Assembly (NCBI RefSeq): GCF_016863555.1
Contig: NZ_BOPC01000037.1
Location: 47,621-111,620, forward strand
Length of the DNA stretch: 64,000 bases
Reading direction: 5' to 3'
From: Micromonospora qiuiae
Lineage (GTDB): Bacteria > Actinomycetota > Actinomycetes > Mycobacteriales > Micromonosporaceae
Position numbers and translations under genes: made by a program
Notes under the pieces: model-generated
The model's database searches: none
Told to the model about the DNA's origin: nothing
The model's input: only the letters and a program-made list of their open reading frames with translations
Shown here: in pieces, positions 17,517-25,614 of the stretch
Numbering within the stretch: the stretch's first letter is position 1
Layout: each line of letters starts with the position of its first letter

Positions 17517-17571
17517 TAAGGAAGGGCCCCCTCTTAACGCCTGCGGTAGAGGAAGGGCCCCCTTTTAACAC
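17517..17571 (+). repeat. GGGCCCCC/TTAAC intergenic repeat, copy 1
   Basis: Composite element: AAGGAAGGGCCCCCTCTTAA, then CGCCTGCGGTAGAG, then GGAAGGGCCCCCTTTTAAC. Each half can fold on its GGGCCC core. Near-identical copies occur at 23502-23555 (same orientation) and 27076-27129 (inverted). All three lie just upstream of leftward genes. Confidence 0.8.
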
Positions 17572-17620
17572 GACGAGGCAGAGCAGGGCGGGCAGCACCG
17601 CGCGCTAACGGCGGAAGGCA

Positions 17621-17734
17621 GGGCGGGCAGCGCGGGCCGGGCCAGGCCGGCTCGGTGGGGGCGGGCAGCGCGGGCCGGGCCAGGCCGGCTCGGTGGGGGC
17701 GGGCAGGGCGGGCCGGGTCAGGCCGGCTCGGTGG
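17621..17734 (+). repeat. 38-bp tandem repeat, three copies
   Basis: Copies at 17621-17658 and 17659-17696 are identical; the third (17697-17734) differs at two bases, one of which makes the TetR stop codon. The array spans the 3' end of the TetR gene and the gap after it. The repeat reads as a GC-rich GGGCGGGCAG...CTCGGTGG unit. Confidence 0.85.
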
Positions 17735-18344
17735 GGGCGAGCAGCGCGGCGAGGGTCGCGGCGCGCAGCAGCTCCGCGCGGCGCCTGCGGTCGACCTCAC
17801 CACCGAGGAACGGGGTGGAGTTCATCAGACCGAACGCGGCGTGCGCCAGCACCCGCGCCTCGGCGGCAGGCAGCCCGGAATGCAGCGCGGTCAGTACGAC
17901 GACCCATTCCTCGACGTAGAGCCGCTGAAGGCGGCGGATCCGCCGTCGGGGCTCCTCGGGCAACCGGTCCAGCTCGTGCAGGTGCAGTGCGATGACGGCC
18001 GGGTTGGCCAGCGCGAAGTCGACATGGAAGTCGATCAAGGACTCCAGGGCGGTACGCGGGTCGTCCGGGTGGGCGGCGCACCGCTGCCGCCCGCCGTCGA
18101 GCAGCCCCTCACTCACCGGCACCAGCGCCGCGACCAGCATCGCCTCCTTGCCGGCGAAATGGTGGTAAAGCGCCGGGCCGGTCACGCCGGCCGCCGCACC
18201 GATGTCGTCCATCGACACGCCGTGGTAGCCACGGGAGGCAAAGAGCCCCACCGCGATCTCCAGAATCTCGTCCTTGCGGGACCGGCGCCGCCCCGCCCCC
18301 GTGGACCCGCCGCTCGTAACCCGGGCCTGCTCCTCCACCGTCAC
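17718..18344 (-). CDS. TetR family regulator (leucine cluster)
   Basis: A 208-residue TetR protein. Its HTH is KDEILEIAVGLFASRGYHGV to YHHFAGKEAMLVAAL (about residues 23-70). The C-terminal part, with HLHELDRLPEEPRRRI near 120, is the ligand and dimer domain. I chose the GTG at 18344 (VTVEEQ); upstream residues of the longer frame look non-coding. A -10-like TACGCT precedes the start by a few bases, so the message may be leaderless. Its place before the biotin carboxylase gene suggests it controls the acyl-CoA carboxylase operon, perhaps sensing an acyl-CoA. The last codons lie in a 38-bp tandem repeat. Confidence 0.85.
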   Translation of the reverse strand: MTVEEQARVTSGGSTGAGRRRSRKDEILEIAVGLFASRGYHGVSMDDIGAAAGVTGPALYHHFAGKEAMLVAALVPVSEGLLDGGRQRCAAHPDDPRTALESLIDFHVDFALANPAVIALHLHELDRLPEEPRRRIRRLQRLYVEEWVVVLTALHSGLPAAEARVLAHAAFGLMNSTPFLGGEVDRRRRAELLRAATLAALLAPTEPA

Positions 18345-18424
18345 CGGGCAAGCGTAGACCCACCGTGCTGGCGGCCGGCAGTCTCGGTTACCAGCCAGTC
18401 CGCCTACCGGGAACACCACTGCGC

Positions 18425-19621
18425 CTACCCAACGACACCGCCGGGCGCAGGACCACCGCGGGCGGCGGCATCGGTGGTCCGCTGCGCCAGGCCGGACAGG
18501 CGCAGGGCGACCCGGCGGCGTGCCGGTGGCAGCACCCCGACCAGGCGCAGCAGCACGTCCCGGGCCGGACGCAGAATAGGCGGTGCGGTGGCCAGCCGGG
18601 TGAGCCGGTCGGCGAAGCCGGCCACCTCGTGGGCGAGCGGGTGCCGGCGCGCGGCGTACTCGTCCAGCAACTGGTCGGGACCGCCGGCCAGCACGTCGGC
18701 GAGGGTCTCGCCGAGGTCTACCGCGTCACAGATGCCCAGGTTCATCCCCTGCCCGCCAGCTGGACTGTGCACGTGACCGGAGTCACCGGCCAGCAGCACC
18801 GGCCCGACACGGAAGGTCTCGGCGATCCGCCGGTGCAGCCGGAAGCGCGACGACCAGAGCACCTCGCGTATCCGGTCGGGCCTATGCACCGGACCGCGCT
18901 CGTCAAGCAGTCGTTGCAGGTGATCGGCGTCCGGCTCGGGCGGCGCCTCGGCGACGGTGGCGACCAGTCGTACCCGGCCGTCGGGCAGCGGCGCCCAGAC
19001 CAACGGGCCACTGCGGGCCAGGAAGATCGACGCGCCGTCGCGGGGCAGGGCGCTGTCGACGCGTACGTCGGCCAGCACGAAGGACTCCATCGAACCGGCC
19101 GGGCCGGTGAAGGGGATGCCGGCCAACTCGCGCACCGCGCTGTGGATGCCGTCGGCACCGATCACCCACCGGGCGCGCACGGTCGCATCGTCCAGGCGGG
19201 CCACCACGCCGCCGCCGTCGTGGTGCAGGCCGGTGAGTCGGTACGGGCGCAGCACCCGCACGCCCACCTCGGCCAGCCGCTCGGTCAGCACCGCCTCGGT
19301 CACCGACTGGGAGACCATCAGCGCGTACGGGTGGCGGCTGGGCAGCCGGTCGAACGGCACGGTGAGCAACAGCCGGTCCCGGTCGCGGACGCTGAACCGC
19401 GCCGACCGCAGCCCTCGGGCCACCAGCGGCGCGCCCGCGCCGAGCCGGTCCAGCACCTCCAGGGTGTACGCGTGCACGACCGCTGCCCGCGAGGTGACCG
19501 CCGGCTCTTCGCGCTGGTCGACCAGGGTGACCTCGACACCACGACGGGCCAGGGTGAGTGCGACGGTCAGCCCGGTCGGACCGGCTCCGATGATCAGCAC
19601 GTCCGTTCGCTCGGGCAGCAT
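18425..19621 (-). CDS. FAD-dependent monooxygenase
   Basis: A 398-residue flavoprotein hydroxylase of the PheA/PHBH-like class. GxGxxG is seen in TDVLIIGAGPTGLTVALTLA (about 6-25), the middle DG motif in ARWVIGADGIHSAVRELAGI (about 150), and the second FAD motif in LLAGDSGHVHSPAGGQGMNL (about 275). It would hydroxylate an aromatic or polyketide substrate with NAD(P)H and oxygen. The start at 19621 has a GGGAGGTCG site. It is divergent from a TetR gene with clear shared operators, so it is probably induced by its substrate, acting in degradation, detoxification or antibiotic inactivation. Confidence 0.88.
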   Translation of the reverse strand: MLPERTDVLIIGAGPTGLTVALTLARRGVEVTLVDQREEPAVTSRAAVVHAYTLEVLDRLGAGAPLVARGLRSARFSVRDRDRLLLTVPFDRLPSRHPYALMVSQSVTEAVLTERLAEVGVRVLRPYRLTGLHHDGGGVVARLDDATVRARWVIGADGIHSAVRELAGIPFTGPAGSMESFVLADVRVDSALPRDGASIFLARSGPLVWAPLPDGRVRLVATVAEAPPEPDADHLQRLLDERGPVHRPDRIREVLWSSRFRLHRRIAETFRVGPVLLAGDSGHVHSPAGGQGMNLGICDAVDLGETLADVLAGGPDQLLDEYAARRHPLAHEVAGFADRLTRLATAPPILRPARDVLLRLVGVLPPARRRVALRLSGLAQRTTDAAARGGPAPGGVVG

Positions 19622-19640
19622 GACGACCTCCCGTGGAGCA

Positions 19641-19717
19641 GTTGCCAACAATTGTTTGCCAACGCTTGTTGGCAACGCTAGGCGCCCCCGGAGGCAGAAG
19701 TCAACAATCGTTGGCAT
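19641..19717. promoter_or_regulatory. TetR operators between monooxygenase and tetR
   Basis: A near-perfect 20-bp palindrome TTGCCAACGCTTGTTGGCAA lies at 19656-19675, with an extra TTGCCAAC half-site at 19642-19649 and a second palindrome CAACAATCGTTG with a GTTGGCA arm at 19702-19716, close to the tetR start. The spacing covers both divergent promoters, as expected for mutual repression. Confidence 0.75.
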
Positions 19718-19729
19718 ATCGTCGGTCGC

Positions 19730-20353
19730 ATGACGGAAGGCGTACTCCCGGAAGCGGGAGGATCAGACGCGGAGTCGGCGGCCGGGGTCCAGCGCCCGCG
19801 TCGCTCGGACGCGACCCGCGCGGCCATCCTGCGGGCAGCTCGCGAAAGGTTCGCGGCGGACGGCTACGACCGGGCGACGATTCGCGCCATCGCCGCAGAC
19901 GCTCGGATCGACCCGTCCATGGTGATCCGCTACTACGGAAGCAAGGAGGAGTTGTTCGCCACGGCGGCGGAATTCGACCTGCGACTGCCGGACCTGAGCG
20001 ACGTGCCGCCCGACCGACTCGGCGCGGCACTGGTCAGCTACTTCTTCACCCGCTGGGAGGAGGACAGCACGCTGCCGGCGCTGCTGCGTACGGCGAGCAC
20101 CAATCCGAGCGCGGCCGAACGCGTACGCGAAATCTTCGCCAACCAGCTCAGCACCGCCGTGGCCCGCCTGGTCGCCGACCCGGCGGAAGCCCCCCGCCGG
20201 GCCGCCCTGGTCGCCAGCCAACTGCTCGGCGTGGCCCTGACCCGCTACGTCCTGCGCCTACCCCCCATGGTCGACATTCCCACCGCCGACCTGATCACCT
20301 GGCTCTCCCCCACCGTCCAGCGCTACCTCCGCGCCGCGCCCGGCACGGATTGA
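19730..20353 (+). CDS. TetR family regulator divergent from the monooxygenase
   Basis: A 207-residue TetR protein. After a short acidic leader, the HTH spans about 27-75 (DATRAAILRAARERFAADGY, then IAADARIDPSMVIRYYGSKE). The C-terminal domain is of the TetR_C type found in actinobacterial efflux and oxygenase repressors (LLRTASTNPSAAERVREIFA near 120, ending LSPTVQRYL). The start ATG at 19730 follows the operator region closely. It most likely binds the TTGCCAAC palindromes at 19641-19717 and represses the FAD monooxygenase and itself. Confidence 0.88.
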   Translation: MTEGVLPEAGGSDAESAAGVQRPRRSDATRAAILRAARERFAADGYDRATIRAIAADARIDPSMVIRYYGSKEELFATAAEFDLRLPDLSDVPPDRLGAALVSYFFTRWEEDSTLPALLRTASTNPSAAERVREIFANQLSTAVARLVADPAEAPRRAALVASQLLGVALTRYVLRLPPMVDIPTADLITWLSPTVQRYLRAAPGTD

Positions 20354-20357
20354 TGAT

Positions 20358-20390
20358 GAAGTCGGCGGGCTGTTCGAGCCCGCCGACTTC
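20358..20390. terminator. Bidirectional terminator between tetR and rhodanese gene
   Basis: Perfect 14-bp inverted repeat GAAGTCGGCGGGCT / AGCCCGCCGACTTC with a five-base GTTCG loop, between two convergent genes. Confidence 0.85.
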
Positions 20391-20395
20391 GTAAG

Positions 20396-21286
20396 TCACC
20401 TCGGGTCGGGGCCCTTGACGACGGGGGCCCGGACCAGGTTGCCCCACTCGGTCCAGGAGCCGTCGTAGTTGCGCACCTTCGGGTAGCCGAGCAGGTGGCG
20501 CAGCACGAACCAGGTGTGGCTGGAGCGTTCGCCGATCCGGCAGTACGCGATCACGTCTTCGTCCGGGCTCAGCCCGAGCTGGTCGGCGTAGATGGCACGC
20601 AGCTCCTCGGCGGACTTGAACGTGCCGTCGTCGTTGGCCGCGGACTTCCACGGCTTGCTCACCGCGCCCGGGATGTGCCCACCGCGCAGCGCGCCCTCCT
20701 GCGGGTAGTCCGGCATGTGCAGCATCTCGCCGGTGTACTCACCCGGCGAGCGCACGTCCACCAGCGGCCGGCCGGCGTCGACGTGCTCCGCCACCTCCTC
20801 GCGGAACGCCCGCACCGGCGCGTCGTCACGCTGCGGCACCGGGTACTCCGCCCGCGGCCGGTTCGGCTTGTCCCGAGTGAGCTCCCGCCCTTCGGCAATC
20901 CACTTCTGCCGGCCGCCGTCGAGCAGCCGCACGTCGGGGTGACCGAAAAGGGTGAAGACCCAGAGGGCGTACGCGGCCCACCAGTTGAAGTTGTCGCCGT
21001 AGAAGACGACGGTGTCGTTGCGGCCGATGCCCTTGGCGGCACACAACTCGGCGAACCGCTCGGCGTCCAGATAGTCACGGGTCACCTGGTCGTTCAGCTC
21101 CAGGTGCCAGTCGATTTTGACGGCGCCGGGAATGTGACCGGTGTCGTAGAGCAGCACATCCTCATCGGACTCGACGACGACCAGGCCCTCGTCGTTCAGG
21201 TGTTCCGCCAACCAGTCGGTGGTGACCAGCCGCTGCGGATCGGCGTAGGACTGGAGTCGGGGATCGGGATCACTCGGCACAGACAT
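20396..21286 (-). CDS. Thiosulfate/3-mercaptopyruvate sulfurtransferase (tandem rhodanese)
   Basis: A 296-residue two-domain rhodanese. The N-terminal inactive domain has HIPGAVKIDWHLELND (about 58) and FYGDNFNWWAAYALWVFTLF (about 95). The C-terminal domain has the active loop AYCRIGERSSHTWFVL with catalytic Cys at about 252. It moves sulfane sulfur from thiosulfate or mercaptopyruvate to an acceptor, and actinobacterial members are often called CysA or SseA. The ATG at 21286 is chosen; the longer frame upstream runs into the divergent promoter. In many actinomycetes a SufE-like gene sits next to it; here the SufE-like gene is 6 kb away at 27650. Confidence 0.9.
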   Translation of the reverse strand: MSVPSDPDPRLQSYADPQRLVTTDWLAEHLNDEGLVVVESDEDVLLYDTGHIPGAVKIDWHLELNDQVTRDYLDAERFAELCAAKGIGRNDTVVFYGDNFNWWAAYALWVFTLFGHPDVRLLDGGRQKWIAEGRELTRDKPNRPRAEYPVPQRDDAPVRAFREEVAEHVDAGRPLVDVRSPGEYTGEMLHMPDYPQEGALRGGHIPGAVSKPWKSAANDDGTFKSAEELRAIYADQLGLSPDEDVIAYCRIGERSSHTWFVLRHLLGYPKVRNYDGSWTEWGNLVRAPVVKGPDPR

Positions 21287-21408
21287 GATGCCAAGGTACC
21301 CAGTCGAGGGCTTCCGGGTGGCGCCCTCCGGATGAGCGGGACACCACAGTGAGCTCATTGCGAATAGTGTCTTGCACCACACTGTCCGTTCACCTGAAAG
21401 GTTCTGCT

Positions 21409-22617
21409 GTGGCTGTTGGTCGTCGATGGCTGTCCCGAACAGTCGCCGCCGCGCTGCTCCTCCTTGCCGGGATGGCTGCCCCTGCCAGTCCCGCCTCCGC
21501 GGTGGAAACGGATCCGAAGTTCACTTTTGATGTGACCGGTACGACGGTTTCGTTGGGGGTCAAGAAGAAGAGGATCTACCTTGCAATCACCAATCTGACC
21601 GACGAGACCCCGGAGGCGCTGCAGTTCCACGTCCGGCCCACCGAGTTGGCCTGGGAGAAGGCCACAGTCGAGTGGCCGGAGGAAGGTGGCATCGGTGAGT
21701 GCGACGGTGAGCCCGATCACTTCTACTGTCACATCGCTTCGAACTGGTTTCCGGAACTCATGCCGGCGCCGGGCGGGACAGTGAAAATTCCCCTTGATAT
21801 TTACGTGCGCGAGAAGCACGAACCGTACGAGGGCAGGTTCACAGTCCAGGTGGACATGGCCTGGAAGGGGGACAAGCCCGGGAAGTGGCTCGAGGAAAGG
21901 AAGCAGTTCACGCTCAACGTGGTCGACGAATCCGAAGCCGACCTGTCGGTGGTGGCGCCCGACGTGAAGCAATCGGTGCGCATCGGCGCGGACGGCAGGC
22001 TCGAAGCAACCGGTCCGTTGAACCCGGGTGAGACCGGCGCGGTGCGGTACCGGATCGTCAACCAGGGCCGGAAGGCGGTCAGCGGGGTCAAGGTCACGCT
22101 ACGCCTGCCCGAGGGCGTCAACTTCACCCAGCCACCAAAGGAATGCGCCATCGACAATGCCGGAGGGTCGGCGGTCTGCGCCTACGACACGCTCGCGCTC
22201 GTACCGGTCGACCAGGACACCAACCCGAAGGATGGCATCCACTCCGGCGTCGAACTGCACAACCTGGTGACGGTGCCGGCCACCACCAAGGCGCCCATCA
22301 CGTTGCAGGGCGGAGTTGTGCAGGTCGAGGGCTTGACCGAGGAAGTCGGCACGGCGTCCAAGCTGGTGCGCACCAAGCTGCCGGCGAACGCCGTCGCCGT
22401 ACCGGCAGCCGATGTGGATGCCAGCGACAACCAGGACGGGTTCGCCATCGTGGTCGCCGCACCCCGCACTGGCGGTGACGACGGCGGCGGCGGGGGTGGT
22501 CTGCCGGTCACCGGACCGCAGTCCGGCCTGGTCGCCGGAGCCGGTCTCGTCCTGCTGGCGGGTGGCGGCATCCTCCTGCTCCTCGCCAGACGCCGAAACC
22601 GGCTGCCGCACGCGTAG
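21409..22617 (+). CDS. LPXTG-anchored surface protein A
   Basis: A 402-residue exported protein. The GTG at 21409 (AAAGG seven bases upstream) aligns exactly with the ATG of its paralogue at 24380. It has a signal peptide (about 1-33: Arg-rich, then LLLLAGMAAPASPASA), an N-terminal beta-rich domain with paired cysteines (IGECDG, FYCHI), and a DUF11/CARDB-like domain (about 180-330, ADLSVVAPDV, GETGAVRYRIVNQGRKAVSG). A Gly-rich linker precedes LPVTG, a hydrophobic helix and the tail RRRNRLPHA, a complete sortase sorting signal. It should be covalently attached to peptidoglycan by a sortase encoded elsewhere. Its function is unknown. Confidence 0.88.
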   Translation: MAVGRRWLSRTVAAALLLLAGMAAPASPASAVETDPKFTFDVTGTTVSLGVKKKRIYLAITNLTDETPEALQFHVRPTELAWEKATVEWPEEGGIGECDGEPDHFYCHIASNWFPELMPAPGGTVKIPLDIYVREKHEPYEGRFTVQVDMAWKGDKPGKWLEERKQFTLNVVDESEADLSVVAPDVKQSVRIGADGRLEATGPLNPGETGAVRYRIVNQGRKAVSGVKVTLRLPEGVNFTQPPKECAIDNAGGSAVCAYDTLALVPVDQDTNPKDGIHSGVELHNLVTVPATTKAPITLQGGVVQVEGLTEEVGTASKLVRTKLPANAVAVPAADVDASDNQDGFAIVVAAPRTGGDDGGGGGGLPVTGPQSGLVAGAGLVLLAGGGILLLLARRRNRLPHA

Positions 22618-22650
22618 CGCGGCGGAGAGCCGTCGCCGGTGACCCTGCCA

Positions 22651-22710
22651 GTTGATCAAGAAGTTCTGGTCTGCCGGAGGCCGGATCCCGACCAGAACTT
22701 CTTGATCAAC
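22651..22710. terminator. 21-18-21 hairpin element (copy 2), convergent terminator
   Basis: Perfect 21-bp stem (GTTGATCAAGAAGTTCTGGTC and complement; 18-base loop ending CGGATCCC) followed by TTTT on the plus strand. It separates surface protein A from the convergent SGNH hydrolase, whose stop codon lies in the right arm. Confidence 0.85.
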
Positions 22711-23485
22711 TTTTCGGAAGTGGGGGGAACGGGGTGAGGGTGGGGCGTTTGGCGGTGATCGTGTCACCGGAGGAGCGACCGGTCAGGCGGCGTTTGATCC
22801 AGGGGGCCAGGTGTCGGCCGGCCCAACGCAGGTCGGCAGTGCGTGCGGCAAGCCATGGGGTGGGTGCCGGGGTCGGCGGGACCAGCAGCCACTCCTCGTC
22901 GCAGCCGACGCCGAGGGCGGTGAGCACCTGGCCGGCAACCCGGCGGTGTCCGGCCGGCGAGAGGTGCAGCCGATCGGTGCTCCACAGCATCGGATTGAGG
23001 TACGTGTCGTCGGCGTACAGGTCGACCAGGATCGCACCGTGTCGTTCGGCGGTCTCGCCCACCGCCCGGTTGAGCAGGGCGACCCGTGGCGCGATCAGCC
23101 GCTGCCCGGGCAGCCGCGCCATCACGTCGGCGAACCGGAACAGCACCACGTCGGCACCGCCACCGCGCAACTCGGCGACCACCTCGTCGAAGCGGCTGAC
23201 CAGCCTGTCCGGGTCGAAGCTACGACGCAGCACGTCGTTGCCGCCCGCCGCGAAGCTGATCAGGTCAGGTTTCATCGCCAGGGCGGCCGGCACCTGCTCG
23301 GCCACCACGTTCGGGAACGTACGCCCTCGGATGGCCAGGTTGGCGTACCGGAATTCCGGGCCCGCCTCGACGGCCAGCCGGGTGGCGACCAGATCCGCCC
23401 AGCCCCGGAAGCTACCGTCCGGATACGGATCGTCCAGTCCCTCGGTGAAGCTGTCACCGACCGCGACGAAATTACCCCAGCGCAC
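22706..23485 (-). CDS. SGNH/GDSL hydrolase family protein
   Basis: A 259-residue SGNH hydrolase. Block I is VAVGDSFTEGLDD (nucleophile Ser12), block III is SFAAGGNDVLRR (about 77) and block V is STDRLHLSPAGHRRVAGQVL with the catalytic Asp and His (about 169-175). No signal peptide is visible, so it is probably cytoplasmic, a lipase or esterase acting on acyl or acetyl esters. The C-terminal 70 residues are basic and Pro-rich. It lies between two paralogous LPXTG genes and is convergent with the first. A GGGCCC/TTAAC repeat sits just upstream of its start. Confidence 0.88.
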   Translation of the reverse strand: MRWGNFVAVGDSFTEGLDDPYPDGSFRGWADLVATRLAVEAGPEFRYANLAIRGRTFPNVVAEQVPAALAMKPDLISFAAGGNDVLRRSFDPDRLVSRFDEVVAELRGGGADVVLFRFADVMARLPGQRLIAPRVALLNRAVGETAERHGAILVDLYADDTYLNPMLWSTDRLHLSPAGHRRVAGQVLTALGVGCDEEWLLVPPTPAPTPWLAARTADLRWAGRHLAPWIKRRLTGRSSGDTITAKRPTLTPFPPLPKS

Positions 23486-23501
23486 CGCTACTCCTTCGGA
23501 G

Positions 23502-23555
23502 TAAGGAGGGGCACCTTATTAACGCCTGCGGTAGAGGAAGGGCCCCCTTTTAACA
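23502..23555 (+). repeat. GGGCCCCC/TTAAC intergenic repeat, copy 2
   Basis: Same orientation and layout as the copy at 17517: TAAGGAGGGGCACCTTATTAA, then CGCCTGCGGTAGAG, then GAAGGGCCCCCTTTTAACAC. The first half has drifted more than the second. Confidence 0.8.
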
Positions 23556-23641
23556 CCGGAAAGTGTGGCACCAGCACGATCGCTGGGCTGCCCCGCAGAG
23601 GGGAACGTGGCAGAGGTCATCCGCTGGGTAGGATCGCCCGG

Positions 23642-24304
23642 ATGGGCAGCCGCACGGCAATCACGATGGTCTCCGTGGCCGCCGGTCAGGTCGTACTGTC
23701 AGATCGGCGTACGCAGCGCCGGTGGCCGGTCGAGCTGGCGCCGTACGAGATCGCGGCGCTTCCCGTCACCCAGGCGGAGTACGCGCACGTCACCGGCGAG
23801 CGGCCGAGCGCGTTCACCGGGGAGAAGCTGCCGGTCGAGAGCGTCTCCTGGTGGGACGCGATCCGTTTCTGCAACGCCTTCTCCGAGCGGGAAGGACGAC
23901 AGCCCGCGTACCGGCTCGACGACGCCGATGTCCAGTGGGACCGCACGGCCGACGGGTACCGGCTGCCGACCGAGGCCGAATGGGAGTACGCCTGCCGCGC
24001 CGGCACGACCGGCCCCCGTTACGGACCACTGGACGAGATCGCCTGGTACCGCGACAACTCCAGCGAGCGCCCGCACGACGTGGGTGGCAGGCAACCCAAC
24101 GCCTGGGGCCTGTACGACATGTTGGGCAATGTGTGGAACTGGTGCTGGGACGTCTACGACGCGGAGGTCTACGGCACCTACCGGGTGCTGCGCGGCGGCG
24201 GCTGGTTCGACGAGCACTGGAGTTGCCGCGCGTCGGTACGTCGGCGCAGCCATCCGACGTTCACTGTCGACGATGTGGGTTTCCGGGTGGCGCGCTCCGA
24301 ATGA
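23642..24304 (+). CDS. SUMF1/FGE-fold protein (formylglycine-generating enzyme family)
   Basis: A protein of about 220 residues from the ATG at 23642. Family signatures are LPVESVSWWDAIRFCNAFSE (about 65), DGYRLPTEAEWEYACRAG (about 104), GLYDMLGNVWNWCWDVYD (about 157) and RVLRGGGWF...DDVGFRVAR at the end. True FGE enzymes use a cysteine pair in the GGSFLC...C region to bind copper; here the first cysteine position is occupied by an acidic residue and only the second (WSCR) remains, so sulfatase activation is unlikely. It may instead be a structural or iron-dependent (EgtB/PvdO-like) relative. It ends 75 bp before surface protein B and is co-oriented with it. Confidence 0.85.
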   Translation: MGSRTAITMVSVAAGQVVLSDRRTQRRWPVELAPYEIAALPVTQAEYAHVTGERPSAFTGEKLPVESVSWWDAIRFCNAFSEREGRQPAYRLDDADVQWDRTADGYRLPTEAEWEYACRAGTTGPRYGPLDEIAWYRDNSSERPHDVGGRQPNAWGLYDMLGNVWNWCWDVYDAEVYGTYRVLRGGGWFDEHWSCRASVRRRSHPTFTVDDVGFRVARSE

Positions 24305-24379
24305 TCGAGGGATAGCGCTGTGGCTCCGACGCGAATAGCGTCTCCAGCCACACTGTCCGCTCACCCGAAGGGTTCTGCT

Positions 24380-25597
24380 ATGACCTCTGGTCGTCGTCGA
24401 TGGCTGTCGAAAACAGCCGCCACGCTGCTCCTCCTTACCGGAATGACCATCCCGGCCAGCCCCGCCTCGGCTGTGGATCCCGATGGGAAATTCACGTTCG
24501 ATCTGACCAGCACGACGGTTTCGTTGGGAACGTTAAAAAAGACGGTCTACCTGAGGTTCACCAATCTGACCGACGAGGCCTCGAGTCAGATCCGCTTCCA
24601 TGTCGGTTCCTTCGGGCCGGAATGGGACTTCCCGGATGGAGGATTCAAGGCCACCGTCGAGTGGGCGGATCGCGGTGGCGTCGGCGAGTGCGACGGCGAC
24701 TGGGCGTCCTGGGGATGCGACATCAATTCGGTCGATGACCCACACCACATCCCGGCTCCCGGCGGGACTGTGGAGATTCCTATCACCATTACCGTCAGCC
24801 CGAGAATGCAGGAGCCTTTCGAAGGGAAGTTCCGCGTCTCAGCCAGCATGTCCTGGGGTGAGGGCAAGCCTGTCGAATCCAGCAAATGGTTCACACTCAA
24901 CGTGGTCGACTATCCCGAAGCCGATCTGTCGGTGGTGGCGCCGGACGTGACTCGGTCGGTACCCATCAATCCGGGCAGGATCGAACCTGCCGGACCGTTG
25001 ACCCCGGGTAAAGCGGGCGCGGTGTACTACATGGTCGCCAACCACGGCCGGAAGGCGGTCAGCGGCATCAAGGTCACGCTGCGCCTGCCGGAGGGCGTGG
25101 CGTTCATCCAACCGGAGGAGGCATGTGAGATCGACAGCGGCGGACGGACGGCGATCTGCACCTACGACACGCTCGCGCTCGTACCAGCCGACGAGGAAAA
25201 CCACAACGAGGACCTTTATTCCGCTGTCCAATTGAGCAGTCTGATAAAGGTGCCGGCCGACACCAGGGCACCTGTCACCTTGAAAGGCGGCGTTGTCCAG
25301 GTCGAGGGACTGACCGAGCGGGCGGAACCCCGCTCCGCTGCGAAGCGGACCCGGCTGCCGGCGAACGCCGTCGCCGTACCGGCAGCCGACGTGGACGCCA
25401 GCGACAACCAGGACGGTTTCGCCGTCGTGATCGCCGCACTCCCCAGTGACGGTGACGATGGCGGCGGGGGCGGGGGTGGCTTGCCGGTCACCGGGCCGCC
25501 GGCCGGGCTGATCACTGGCGCTGGTCTCGCCATGCTGGCGGGTGGCGGCATCATGCTGTTCCTCGCCCGACGCCGAAACCGACTGCCGCACGCGTAG
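24380..25597 (+). CDS. LPXTG-anchored surface protein B (paralogue of A)
   Basis: A 405-residue exported protein closely related along its whole length to surface protein A. The signal peptide (LLLLTGMTIPASPASA), N-terminal domain with GECDG and GCDIN cysteines, DUF11-like domain (AVYYMVANHGRKAVSGIKVT), the shared NAVAVPAADVDASDNQDGFA segment, Gly-rich linker, LPVTG motif, hydrophobic helix and RRRNRLPHA tail are all conserved. Even the leader upstream of the start is similar (GCGAATAG, CACACTGTCCG, GGTTCTGCT), showing a recent duplication that included the promoter. The ATG at 24380 has GAAGGG. Divergence is greatest in the N-terminal ligand-like domain. Confidence 0.88.
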   Translation: MTSGRRRWLSKTAATLLLLTGMTIPASPASAVDPDGKFTFDLTSTTVSLGTLKKTVYLRFTNLTDEASSQIRFHVGSFGPEWDFPDGGFKATVEWADRGGVGECDGDWASWGCDINSVDDPHHIPAPGGTVEIPITITVSPRMQEPFEGKFRVSASMSWGEGKPVESSKWFTLNVVDYPEADLSVVAPDVTRSVPINPGRIEPAGPLTPGKAGAVYYMVANHGRKAVSGIKVTLRLPEGVAFIQPEEACEIDSGGRTAICTYDTLALVPADEENHNEDLYSAVQLSSLIKVPADTRAPVTLKGGVVQVEGLTERAEPRSAAKRTRLPANAVAVPAADVDASDNQDGFAVVIAALPSDGDDGGGGGGGLPVTGPPAGLITGAGLAMLAGGGIMLFLARRRNRLPHA

Positions 25598-25614
25598 CGG
25601 CGCAGCCCACGCTG

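Noticed and set aside
22811..23641. N-terminal extension of the SUMF1-fold protein in a 497-codon frame
   Set aside because: This part is antisense to the SGNH hydrolase and passes through an intergenic repeat; the family domain begins only after 23642.
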